The notes under the pieces: model-generated
The model's input: the letters and a program-made list of their open reading frames with translations, nothing else
Database searches by the model: none
Told to the model about the DNA's origin: nothing
Source of the DNA: Methanolobus sp. ZRKC5
Lineage (GTDB): Archaea; Halobacteriota; Methanosarcinia; Methanosarcinales; Methanosarcinaceae
Length of the DNA: 64,000 nucleotides
Assembly (NCBI RefSeq): GCF_038446525.1
Contig: NZ_CP151792.1
Coordinates: 1,302,001 to 1,366,000, forward strand
Reading direction: 5' to 3'
In this document: positions 17,222 through 25,567 of the stretch, piece by piece
How the letters are laid out: each line of letters opens with the position of its first letter
Numbering within the stretch: the stretch's first letter is position 1
Made by a program: the position numbers and the translations under genes

Positions 17222-17483
17222 TTTTTAGCTCCCTTGATAGATATTTGCCCACTATTTTTAAGGCTGGGAATTAATCTTATACTTCCAGATAGGAAGTGTA
17301 GCTAAACATACTTAATAATTACTGCAGTATACAAGAATTGGTGTTGGTATAATGGAGTGACCATCTCAAAATATTGTGAAAAACACAGCTATCCTATTTT
17401 GATTTGGATTTTTATGGCACAACTACTCGTTTATCCTCATAACGTTGAACTCTTTTATATATGAAAAAATAAAATAGGAACGC

Positions 17484-18074
17484 ATGCCACCCAGTTCACT
17501 TCTTGATGAGATATTACGCAAGGGACTCCATCTGGCATCGGTCGCTATCGTGATTGTCTATGCCTTTTTCGGAAAACAGATAGTCCTGTATTTCATGACC
17601 GTCTACCTCATTCTTATACTCCTCATCGAACACATGAGACTGGACCATGGCTTCAAATTACCTTTCATACATTATCTGTTACGCCGGAAAGAGGAAACAT
17701 CAATAGCAGGACATGTTTATTTCACCCTTGCTGCCATAGTTGCAGTCTCCGTCTTCAGTGAGAACGTTGCCTATGCTGCTATCCTGATGGCCACTTTCGG
17801 AGACATGAGCGCAGCACTTATTGGTAAGAAATTTGGCAGGACAAGGATATTCAGGGGTGAAAAATCCCTGGAAGGATGTGTTTCCGAGTTCCTAGTGGAC
17901 CTTATTATAGGCTATGTTTTTCTTTCAAACTGGAGTATCGCAATTGCCATGGCGCTTGTTGCCACCCTTGCAGAAACAGGCTTTGAAAAAATAGATGATA
18001 ATCTTGCAATCCCCGTATTTTCAGGTTTTGTTGCCGAATTACTTTTGATAATCTCAACTTATGTCCACCTGTAG
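17484..18074 (+). CDS. CTP-dependent lipid kinase-like protein (dolichol/phytol kinase family)
   Basis: The 196-residue protein has about six membrane helices. It carries the family core FGDMSAALIGKKFGRTRI followed by GEKSLEGCVSEF (about residues 112-142), as in dolichol kinase, phytol kinase and CTP-diacylglycerol kinase; the N-terminal RKGLHLASV element is also typical. The expected reaction is phosphorylation of an isoprenoid alcohol or lipid with CTP, here perhaps an archaeal polyprenol or geranylgeraniol. The exact substrate cannot be read from sequence. It stands alone. Confidence 0.8.
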   Translation: MPPSSLLDEILRKGLHLASVAIVIVYAFFGKQIVLYFMTVYLILILLIEHMRLDHGFKLPFIHYLLRRKEETSIAGHVYFTLAAIVAVSVFSENVAYAAILMATFGDMSAALIGKKFGRTRIFRGEKSLEGCVSEFLVDLIIGYVFLSNWSIAIAMALVATLAETGFEKIDDNLAIPVFSGFVAELLLIISTYVHL

Positions 18075-18095
18075 AAGAAAAGGCAGGTAGCTGTT

Positions 18096-18752
18096 TCAGA
18101 GTTGTTTCCTGACACTTCTCACATAATCCAGAGCTGGATCTTTAATTCGAATCTCATTATTCTTCAATCCCAGAGTATCATTGAACAGCTTTTCGCTGAA
18201 ATCCAGCAACTCCTCATATTCTTCAAGTACTGTCACTTCATCTGAAAAAATACAAGCTCTTGACCTATCAAGAACTTGCATTAGTTCCCTTGTCCAAAGT
18301 CCTGCAAGTATCTTTGGATATTGAACTTCGAATACTTCCCCTTCATTTCCTTTCAGAATCAACTGTTCATAGAGTTTAGTTGTAACCTTTTCAAAATCGT
18401 CTGCTATTTTTTTGATGATAATATGATTGCCACTGAATGAATACAACTTTGTCATTTTCGGCCACTCTTCAACCTGATCGACCTTGTACCGGGTAATCTT
18501 AATGAAGACATCGTTTATCGCGTCTATAACCGAAGAATCACTTAGAAGTATCTCATCATAGTACTCCAGAAGTTCCTGCATATAACCCAGGGTAATCGCT
18601 TCAAGAACCTCATCCTTCGATCTGAAGTGATGGTAAAAGCCACCTTTAGAACTATCTGCCTTTTTAATTATGTCCGCAACAGTAGTCTTATCATACCCTT
18701 TCTCGGAAAACAATTCATGTGCCGAGTTGATGATCCTGTCTTTCAATTCCAT
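18096..18752 (-). CDS. TetR-family repressor of the ABC exporter operon
   Basis: The 218-residue protein has the TetR HTH at residues 20-50 (KTTVADIIKKADSSKGGFYHHF) and a helical ligand-binding domain. It is the last gene of the minus-strand operon ATPase - permease - broken permease - TetR. A perfect 21-bp palindrome of the kind TetR proteins bind lies upstream of the first gene, so the repressor likely controls its own operon and is released by a substrate of the exporter. Confidence 0.92.
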   Translation of the reverse strand: MELKDRIINSAHELFSEKGYDKTTVADIIKKADSSKGGFYHHFRSKDEVLEAITLGYMQELLEYYDEILLSDSSVIDAINDVFIKITRYKVDQVEEWPKMTKLYSFSGNHIIIKKIADDFEKVTTKLYEQLILKGNEGEVFEVQYPKILAGLWTRELMQVLDRSRACIFSDEVTVLEEYEELLDFSEKLFNDTLGLKNNEIRIKDPALDYVRSVRKQL

Positions 18753-18788
18753 ATTCTGTTCTTTTTCAGGGGTAAAGAGATTATTAAT

Positions 18789-19206
18789 CTAGCGATATGC
18801 AGCCCTATTGAAACGTCTGATCAGCACCATAATCAAAGCAAACTCTAAGATGACACCGATCAATAATACGATCCACCATAGACCATTGCCCGCGTATGCC
18901 ATCCAGTAGGCTTTGCTGACCCAGTAAGGAGGAAACAAAACCAAAGACAGCACCCACAAGCAGTGTTCCATCAAAAAGTGCAAAGAAAGCCACAAGCATT
19001 GGATATAGAACAGTGAGGCTTGCAGCAATGCCTTTCATCGGAAGCAAACCGGTTTCAGCCAGATAGATGTTCATCCACGGAAGACCAAAATGCAGCACAG
19101 ATGCAATTATCGCAGCGAAAAGGAACATAAACAGCAGAAAACGGTCCCTACCAATGAGCTTCACATCATTACGTCCAAGTCTGTGTACTAATTTTGTGAT
19201 CTGCAT
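18789..19206 (-). pseudogene. Second ABC-2 permease, internally deleted and frameshifted
   Basis: The N-terminal part (about 85 codons from 19206) has two membrane helices and reads AFFALFDGTLLVGAVFGFV, as in complete fluoroquinolone-type ABC-2 permeases. The C-terminal part is in another frame (FPPYWVSKAYWMAYAGN, then a helix and LIRRFNRAAYR, ending at 18789). About 100 residues that should stand between them are missing and the joint near 18930 shifts the frame. Neither frame alone gives a working permease. The first permease may function as a homodimer instead. Confidence 0.75.
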
Positions 19207-19208
19207 GT

Positions 19209-19934
19209 TTAGTTCACCTTCAAAATGATGTGTGTTTTAAAGGCACGGGAAGCCCAGACCGAGAGAACAGCAATTTGTATGCCTGTGTAAACTGTGGCAT
19301 AGGTCCACTGCCATGATGTCAGCTGAACGTATGCACCCAGCATCAGCATCGCCGGTGCACTTGTTGGAATTATGAGGAATAAAGGATGGACGATCCAGCC
19401 CAGAAAATACAGGAACGGGAGTTGAAGCAGTACTGCGACTACGGACATGGGAATGAGAAAATCGGTGATCCTGTCAAAACGTACTATGAGAATTATACCG
19501 ATGAGCGTATAGATTACCCCGATAGCAATAATACCAATCAAAAGAAGGGGAATATTAGGGAAACTAACACTGTCCTGGAAACTCATTATAAGCATCGTAC
19601 CACCTATCATCACGAAAGATTCTAATGTTGCCAGTGCGGTAAGGGTAATCACCTTGGACAGGAGATATTCCGATGTTCTAAGAGGTGAAACGATTATCGC
19701 GTTCAGTGTGCCTTCATCCTTTTCAAAGATTATCATGCCTGCAACATAAAGCAATGTGGAACCGCCTGCAACCATGAGCATCAAAGCTGGAACGATGGAT
19801 TGTAACTGGTCTGGACCTGCCACCTGAGATATCGCCACCGCAACGAGTATCCCTGCGATTATTCCGATGGTGTAGAGGTTGTTGCGTAGCTGCACGGTCA
19901 CATCGGTCCTGACAGCTGAAAACAGACGGTTCAT
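19209..19934 (-). CDS. ABC-2 type permease
   Basis: The 241-residue protein has six membrane helices, with the cytoplasmic coupling segment KDEGTLNAIIVSPLRTSEYLLSK (about residues 72-94) typical of ABC-2 exporters. Its start overlaps the stop of the ATPase gene by four bases (ATGA), so the two are translationally coupled. With the ATPase it should export a drug or lipid-like molecule under TetR control. The partner permease gene downstream is broken. Confidence 0.88.
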   Translation of the reverse strand: MNRLFSAVRTDVTVQLRNNLYTIGIIAGILVAVAISQVAGPDQLQSIVPALMLMVAGGSTLLYVAGMIIFEKDEGTLNAIIVSPLRTSEYLLSKVITLTALATLESFVMIGGTMLIMSFQDSVSFPNIPLLLIGIIAIGVIYTLIGIILIVRFDRITDFLIPMSVVAVLLQLPFLYFLGWIVHPLFLIIPTSAPAMLMLGAYVQLTSWQWTYATVYTGIQIAVLSVWASRAFKTHIILKVN

Positions 19935-20827
19935 GTGTGCAGCTCCTTGCCGGTGACCTCGATGAAGATATTCTCCAGAGTGGTCTCCTGTGTATGAATA
20001 CTCTCGACATGGCCAGCAGATTTTAGCAAGTTTGCGAACTCATTGTTATCACCAAGGCCGTCAAGTGGAAATTCCTTGCACTGGATTTTTTGTGTAGCCA
20101 GACCGTCGAAATATTCTACCCGAACATTGCGTTTGCCATACTGTTTTTTAAGAATGGACGGCGAGTCAATGACACTTATATTCCCGTCTACGATGAACGC
20201 TACACGGTCGCATAGTTCATCAGCCACCATCATATCGTGAGTGGTTATGAAAACAGTCGTACCATGACTGCGAAGTTCCAGCACCAGATCTTTGACCTTA
20301 CGTGCATTCACAGGATCAAGACCGCTTGTAGGCTCGTCTAAAAAAAGTATCTTCGGTTTGTGAATAAGACTACGTGCAACATTCAGGCGAACTTTCATAC
20401 CCTTGCTGAAGTCGGAGACTTTTTTATTGGCATCCTCTTTGAGTCCTACCCATTCCAGCACTTCCATTGAATCTGATGTTTCTCCCTCGTAAAGCGAGCG
20501 GAAATACTCCAGATTCTCCAGTGCTGTGAGCTTAAGATAGTGGTTCGGTAGCTCAAATGAGACACCTACATGTTCGTAATAATCCTGTCCCCATTCACTA
20601 ACCTCCCGTCCCATTACCTCAATGCTGCCCTTGTATTCCTTCAGCAATCCGATGATTATGTTCTGTGTGGTGGATTTGCCAGCCCCTGAAGGACCCAGGA
20701 AACCAAATATCTCTCCTCTGGCAATTTCAAAATCCAGACCATGCAGTGTTTCATCCTCCGAATCTGGGTAGGTATAAGTTAGGTTCTTAACAGAAATCAT
20801 TTTGGACTGCTCCTCTTGAATAGGCAA
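19931..20827 (-). CDS. ABC exporter ATP-binding protein
   Basis: The 298-residue protein has Walker A GPSGAGKST (about residue 45), Q-loop region, signature VSDFSKGMKVRL (about 140), Walker B KILFLDEP and the switch His in FITTHD. The C-terminal extension (about 80 residues after the NBD) is seen in DrrA/ABC-2-type ATPases. It is the first gene of the operon, and the TetR operator ends only a few bases upstream of the start. The real start may be the Met at residue 10 (MISVKNLTYTYPDS). Confidence 0.92.
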   Translation of the reverse strand: MPIQEEQSKMISVKNLTYTYPDSEDETLHGLDFEIARGEIFGFLGPSGAGKSTTQNIIIGLLKEYKGSIEVMGREVSEWGQDYYEHVGVSFELPNHYLKLTALENLEYFRSLYEGETSDSMEVLEWVGLKEDANKKVSDFSKGMKVRLNVARSLIHKPKILFLDEPTSGLDPVNARKVKDLVLELRSHGTTVFITTHDMMVADELCDRVAFIVDGNISVIDSPSILKKQYGKRNVRVEYFDGLATQKIQCKEFPLDGLGDNNEFANLLKSAGHVESIHTQETTLENIFIEVTGKELHT

Positions 20828-20832
20828 ACGTT

Positions 20833-20853
20833 ACAGACCGACGGTCGGTCTGT
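20833..20853. promoter_or_regulatory. TetR operator palindrome
   Basis: Ten-base perfect arms ACAGACCGAC and GTCGGTCTGT surround a single central G. The site lies immediately upstream (within six bases) of the ATPase gene start on the minus strand, and the operon ends in a TetR gene. A repressor here would block transcription start or elongation. The GC-rich arms stand out from the AT-rich surroundings. Confidence 0.88.
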
Positions 20854-21021
20854 TGATTAGAAATAATTAACTTTTTGTATTTATGGTTTTGCATGAAAAT
20901 ATCAAACATAACCGAATTTACTGAGGACTTTAAAAATTGCAATAGCTAGGACTATCGCATCCCCAATAGCCAAATCATTTTTAAAATGCTTATAAACAAT
21001 AAAGTCCATAAAGAAGTAGCC

Positions 21022-22122
21022 ATGTCATGCGAACAGACGATACACGGTAAAATAATATACGGGCCTGAAGCAGAGGTCATCGAAGGTTATATCGTAATAG
21101 AGGATGGCATCGTCAAGGAAGTTCACGAAAAAAAGAATGATTCCGGAAATATCATTGCGCCCTGTTTTGTTAACGCTCATACTCACATTGGAGATTCGGT
21201 CTGTAAAGACCCTGTGCTTGGAAATTTGCATGGACATTATGTCGAAAGAGACCTTAGCCAGCTGGTTCAACCACCACACGGACTGAAACACCGGATATTA
21301 AATACGACACCACACTGGAAAATTGTGGATGCAATGATGAACTCCATCCAGGACATGAACGACACCGGCACATATGCATTTGCGGATTTCAGGGAAAGTG
21401 GCACAAAAGGAGTGCTTGCACTAAAAGAAGCACTGGAATCATCAGACGTACTTGCCAGGATATTTGGAAGACCAGCGAACAATGTCGGAGAAAAAAACAT
21501 ATCAAGGGAGTTGGAAGAGCTGCTTGACAAAGCAGACGGATTTGGTATGAGTGGTACGAATGACATAGACATGGAAATCCTGAAAACTGCAAGGCAGTAT
21601 TCTCTAAAAATGGACAAAACCTTTGCAGTACATGCAGGCGAAAGCAGTCGAAGTGACATAAACAAAGCATTATCTCTTGACCCGGATATTCTGATACATA
21701 TGACCCAGGCAACCCAAAAAGACCTTCAGGAAGTTGCTGATATGGACATACCTATTGTAGTTTGTCCAAGATCGAACTTTATAACCGGAGTAGGGATGGC
21801 ACCTATTGTAAAAATGCTGGATATGGGAATTAAAGTCGCAGTCGGAACCGACAACGTGATGCTGAATTCAGTCAACATGTTTTCTGAAATGGAGCTTTTA
21901 TCTAAAATTTTTGGAATAGATGACAGACAAGTATTTATGATGTGTACGCTTATGGGTGCAACAATATTGGGACTGGAAGCACCCGGCTATATTCAGGAAG
22001 GAAATATAGCAAAAATAATGATCATTAATGGTAATTCAAATAATCTCACAGGTATAAAAGACCCGATCAGTGGCATTGTAAGGAGAGGGCGACCTGATGA
22101 TATATTATCTGTGATGATATAA
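21022..22122 (+). CDS. Amidohydrolase-superfamily metal-dependent deaminase/hydrolase
   Basis: From the ATG at 21022 the protein has 366 residues; an earlier in-frame ATG at 20986 adds twelve unlikely residues. Metal ligands are visible: HTH in VNAHTHIGDS (about residue 50), His in FAVHAGES (about 200), His in LIHMTQ (about 222) and Asp in VGTDNVML (about 275). The pattern and the N- and C-terminal beta strands fit the cytosine/adenosine/guanine deaminase-like group. Substrate unknown; archaeal relatives deaminate nucleosides such as 5'-deoxyadenosine. It is followed 30 bases later by a Usp gene, probably in one operon. Confidence 0.82.
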   Translation: MSCEQTIHGKIIYGPEAEVIEGYIVIEDGIVKEVHEKKNDSGNIIAPCFVNAHTHIGDSVCKDPVLGNLHGHYVERDLSQLVQPPHGLKHRILNTTPHWKIVDAMMNSIQDMNDTGTYAFADFRESGTKGVLALKEALESSDVLARIFGRPANNVGEKNISRELEELLDKADGFGMSGTNDIDMEILKTARQYSLKMDKTFAVHAGESSRSDINKALSLDPDILIHMTQATQKDLQEVADMDIPIVVCPRSNFITGVGMAPIVKMLDMGIKVAVGTDNVMLNSVNMFSEMELLSKIFGIDDRQVFMMCTLMGATILGLEAPGYIQEGNIAKIMIINGNSNNLTGIKDPISGIVRRGRPDDILSVMI

Positions 22123-22152
22123 ATAGGGATATATTCACAACGGAGAGGGACA

Positions 22153-22611
22153 ATGACAAGTGCTTTGTACAAAAATATTTTTATTGCGACTGATGGATCC
22201 GCACAAAACAGGAAAGCAATCCATCACAGTATCGAACTTGCAAAATTGAGTGGTGCAAAATTATATGCAGGATATGTTGTCGATACTGCAGCTTTTGCCT
22301 CTATTCCTATGGATTCAGGATGGGAAATGATGTATGAGCTCCTTGAACAGGAAGCAAGTGTTGCAACCGAATCTGTTCAAAAAATGGCAGAAGATGTTGG
22401 TATTACTTTTGAAACGGTGACCCTTGAAGGCAACCCGAGTCATGAGATCATTGAATTTGCTGACAATAACAACATAGACCTGATAGTAATGGGAACCCTC
22501 GGAAAGAGCGGATTAGATAGATTTTTGCTCGGTAGCGTAGCAGAAAAAGTTACAAGAAACTCAAAGGTACCTGTACTTATAGTACGGGGCGACTCCGATG
22601 AGGAAAAGTAG
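22153..22611 (+). CDS. Universal stress protein (UspA family), ATP-binding type
   Basis: The 152-residue protein has the Rossmann-like Usp fold. It opens [16 protein letters not shown] and closes with the ATP-binding pattern G-x2-G-x9-GS ([20 protein letters not shown], about residues 117-136), then VPVLIVRG. Dimeric Usp proteins bind ATP and modulate stress responses. It precedes a CBS-domain gene by eleven bases, a common pairing of nucleotide sensors. Confidence 0.93.
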   Translation: MTSALYKNIFIATDGSAQNRKAIHHSIELAKLSGAKLYAGYVVDTAAFASIPMDSGWEMMYELLEQEASVATESVQKMAEDVGITFETVTLEGNPSHEIIEFADNNNIDLIVMGTLGKSGLDRFLLGSVAEKVTRNSKVPVLIVRGDSDEEK

Positions 22612-22622
22612 GGAGTTTAAAC

Positions 22623-23477
22623 ATGCCAAAAAACATCAAAGTCTCAGAGATAATGAAGACAAACGTTGCATATGCAACTCTTCCAGGCTCAAGGGACGAA
22701 GTCCATACTCTTCTGAAAGATAAAAAAGTATCAGGAGTACCTGTATTAAAAGATGGAAAGATTGTGGGAATTGTCAGCAGGGCAAATCTTCTAAAAAATC
22801 CGGAAGAGGAGCAATTAGCACTTTTAATGACACGCAATCCTATAGTAATAGACCCTGACTCAGATATAACAACTGTATCAAAGATTCTTCTGGACAACAA
22901 TATCAGAAGGCTTCCTGTAGTGAAGGATGATAAATTACTTGGAATTGTTTCCGTTGCAGATATTGTTGCAGCTATTGCAGAGATGGACATTGATGATCAT
23001 GTTGGGCAGTACCTCAATCCAACTGTTGTTCCAGTATGGACAGATACACCATTAAATGTTGCAGCCAGAATAATGGAACTTGCAAAATCAAAGGCAGCTC
23101 CTGTAATAGACAGTAACCTTGAGGTAGTAGGCATAATTACAGACAGGGACATCATAAATGCCAGTGTAATTGAAGATTCTGTGGAAATGTCTGATATGTC
23201 CAATGGTTCAGATGATGATGAATGGACATGGGAATCCATGAGAGATACCATGAGTATTTATTACAGTGTTTCAAGAGTAAAGGTTCCTAACATACCTGTA
23301 AAGGACATAATGGTCGCAGATCTTGTAAAAGCCGCCTATATATCAGGTGTGAGCGAATGCGCATTGAAGATGAAGAGGAGCAAAATAGACCAGATACCAA
23401 TTGTCAATGCTAACCAAAAATTCCTTGGACTTCTACGTGATCGTAATATCATACAGGCTATTGCAAATTTGAATTAA
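22623..23477 (+). CDS. Protein with four CBS domains
   Basis: The 284-residue protein has two Bateman modules. CBS1 begins at IMKTNVAYATLPG (residue 10) and CBS2 at LMTRNPIVIDPDSD (about 67). CBS3 begins near YLNPTVVPVWTDTP (about 127) and CBS4 at IMVADLVKAAYISG (about 228), after a loop rich in Asp/Ser (SDMSNGSDDDEW). It is probably a nucleotide sensor working with the adjacent Usp protein. It is similar in plan to the CBS protein at 6.2 kb but not an obvious recent duplicate. Confidence 0.9.
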   Translation: MPKNIKVSEIMKTNVAYATLPGSRDEVHTLLKDKKVSGVPVLKDGKIVGIVSRANLLKNPEEEQLALLMTRNPIVIDPDSDITTVSKILLDNNIRRLPVVKDDKLLGIVSVADIVAAIAEMDIDDHVGQYLNPTVVPVWTDTPLNVAARIMELAKSKAAPVIDSNLEVVGIITDRDIINASVIEDSVEMSDMSNGSDDDEWTWESMRDTMSIYYSVSRVKVPNIPVKDIMVADLVKAAYISGVSECALKMKRSKIDQIPIVNANQKFLGLLRDRNIIQAIANLN

Positions 23478-23534
23478 AATACAATTTTTTCGGGTATTGA
23501 TTACCCACAATTCTTTTTTATTTAAGTGGTTCTT

Positions 23535-24215
23535 ATGGAACGTCCATTCATATTCATAAATTCAGCAATGTCTGCTGACGGTAAGATTTCTACAAAGGAA
23601 AGAAAACAGGTTAAAATATCCGGTAATATTGATTTTAACCGCATGGACCAACTACGCGCAGGGTCTGATGCCATCATGGTAGGTATTGGAACGGTACTTG
23701 CAGATGATCCAAGCCTGACTGTAAAATCTCCCGAACTTCAGGATAAAAGGATAAAAGCAGGCCTTGATGAGAATCCTGTGAGAATTATTGTAGATAGCAA
23801 TGCCAGAACACCCATTGATGCGGATATTTTCACAAAGGGAAAAGGAAAGCGAATCATAATAGTTTCGGAATCAGCCTCTCTTAAAAAAATAGCTGAACTT
23901 AAAGAAAAAGCCGATATAATTGTAGCCGGAAAGAAGAAAGTACATCTTCCTGAAGCCATGCAAAAACTTAGGGAGCAAGGTATCAAACAGTTAATGGTAG
24001 AAGGTGGTGCAACACTTAACTGGGGAATGATTTCCAGTGGCCTTGTTGACGAGATATATACCTTCGTAGGAAACTTGATAATCGGAGGGAAAAACTCTCC
24101 TACTTTTGTTGACGGAGTGGGATTCCCGGAAAAAGAGCTTTTGAAACTTGAGCTAATGGATGCTGAAAAAATAGAAGACGGAATCTTGCTTAAGTGGAAA
24201 GTTCTTCAAAAATAA
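23535..24215 (+). CDS. 2,5-diamino-6-ribosylamino-pyrimidinone 5'-phosphate reductase
   Basis: The 226-residue protein matches the archaeal Rib7/RibD reductase family: FINSAMSADGKISTKER at the N-terminus, DAIMVGIGTVLADDPSLTV (about residues 47-65), PVRIIVDSNARTP and VEGGATLNWGMI (about 160). It reduces the ribose of the pyrimidine intermediate in riboflavin synthesis with NAD(P)H, a step that also feeds coenzyme F420. Both cofactors are essential to a methanogen. Start chosen at ATG 23535; GTG 23526 is an alternative. No other riboflavin gene is adjacent. Confidence 0.9.
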   Translation: MERPFIFINSAMSADGKISTKERKQVKISGNIDFNRMDQLRAGSDAIMVGIGTVLADDPSLTVKSPELQDKRIKAGLDENPVRIIVDSNARTPIDADIFTKGKGKRIIIVSESASLKKIAELKEKADIIVAGKKKVHLPEAMQKLREQGIKQLMVEGGATLNWGMISSGLVDEIYTFVGNLIIGGKNSPTFVDGVGFPEKELLKLELMDAEKIEDGILLKWKVLQK

Positions 24216-24318
24216 CAAATCAATTAAATTTTTGACACATGGTTTTGTATGCATGTCCCAACATAATACACAAACACAAAACAATATCGTTTTATATTAG
24301 ACGAACAAATGAGATACC

Positions 24319-24789
24319 ATGAATAAAATAATCCTGCCTGCAGTAGCGATCATCGCAGTACTTTTTATCGTTGTAGGACTCGTAGGAGACAATAAAGCTG
24401 CAGAAGATAGTGCAATTATTACTGTAACCAATATCCAACAATTGAACGATGCACTCGCTGAAGGCCCGGTTCTGGTAGAAATTGGTTCGGACATCTGCCC
24501 CGCATGTATTGCATTGAAACCCATTATTGCAGACATCGCAAATGACTATGAAGGCACAGCTACCGTTATGTATATAAATACAAAAGAAACCGGAGCTATT
24601 GCAGCTAGTTTCAATATATACTCCATTCCTGACTCGTTTGTCATCGCTGAAAGAAGTGATAACGGTTACATCTACATGGGAGTAAACGGACAGACAACTA
24701 CAGATAGAAATAGAGCAAGATTTATAGGCCTGACCACCAAGAAAACACTAAAAAGTGTACTTGATGCAGCAATCGAATACAGGCAGTAA
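24319..24789 (+). CDS. Membrane-anchored thioredoxin-like protein
   Basis: The 156-residue protein has an N-terminal signal anchor (residues 4-22) and a thioredoxin fold with the redox motif CPAC (SDICPACIALKP, about residue 56) and the cis-proline region YSIPDSFV (about 97). It probably faces outside the cell and keeps surface protein thiols reduced. The next gene, 17 bases downstream, encodes CcdA, which passes electrons across the membrane to such proteins, so the two form a transmembrane thiol-redox pair. Confidence 0.88.
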   Translation: MNKIILPAVAIIAVLFIVVGLVGDNKAAEDSAIITVTNIQQLNDALAEGPVLVEIGSDICPACIALKPIIADIANDYEGTATVMYINTKETGAIAASFNIYSIPDSFVIAERSDNGYIYMGVNGQTTTDRNRARFIGLTTKKTLKSVLDAAIEYRQ

Positions 24790-24806
24790 CTATCAGGTAC
24801 AACAAA

Positions 24807-25460
24807 ATGCTGGAAGCTACTTCACTCACACCTATCGCCGCTTTTTTTGCAGGAATCGTGAGTGTGCTCTCACCATGTGTGCTTCCATTACTTCCGATCG
24901 TTCTCGCTTACTCTACAGGAGAAAGCAAGCTTAGGCCCCTTGCAATCATCGCAGGGCTTACAATATCATTCACGACCATGGGCATTGCTGCTTCTGCCTT
25001 TGGAGAATACTTATTGCCCCATCTCAATGAGCTCAGAATACTGGCCGAACTCATAATAATCTTCATGGGACTTTCAATGCTAATGGAAAAGGACACGCTC
25101 GCGTTCCTTTCACAATACACCGGAAAGATCCACGCTGAAGGAAAAGGACTGTTTGGCGGGCTTGCAATAGGTATTTCTCTTGGAATTGTATGGATCCCAT
25201 GTGTAGGACCGATCCTTGCTTCCATACTCACATTAGTCGCGCTTGAAAGTGATGTATTATACGGCATTACCCTTCTTTTCACATATTCCATGGGCTTTGC
25301 TGTCCCAATGACCATCATTGCTTATTCAGCAAAACTGTCCGGTAACATGCTTGGCAAACTATCAGAATATGACATTGAACTTAAAAAAGTGGCAGGAATA
25401 ATACTAATAGTTGTTGGACTATGGATGGTCTACACTAACCACATTGTTGGCTACGTATGA
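24807..25460 (+). CDS. ccdA: CcdA-type thiol-disulfide electron transporter
   Basis: The 217-residue protein has six membrane helices and the two conserved cysteines of the family: SVLSPCVLPLLP in helix 1 (about residue 23) and IVWIPCVGPILA in helix 4 (about 135). It carries reducing equivalents from cytoplasmic thioredoxin to the outside, here to the CPAC protein encoded just upstream. In bacteria CcdA supports cytochrome c maturation by keeping the heme-binding cysteines reduced; this genome region has a multiheme cytochrome at 59.6 kb that would need it (inference). Confidence 0.93.
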   Translation: MLEATSLTPIAAFFAGIVSVLSPCVLPLLPIVLAYSTGESKLRPLAIIAGLTISFTTMGIAASAFGEYLLPHLNELRILAELIIIFMGLSMLMEKDTLAFLSQYTGKIHAEGKGLFGGLAIGISLGIVWIPCVGPILASILTLVALESDVLYGITLLFTYSMGFAVPMTIIAYSAKLSGNMLGKLSEYDIELKKVAGIILIVVGLWMVYTNHIVGYV

Positions 25461-25567
25461 TGCAGTAAATACAACTAATAATTTCATAAGGATTAAATAT
25501 CAACCAACTATTGTTTTTATTAAAGTCAATTAAGATGAATTGACATAAAGAATTTGTTGGTGGTACT

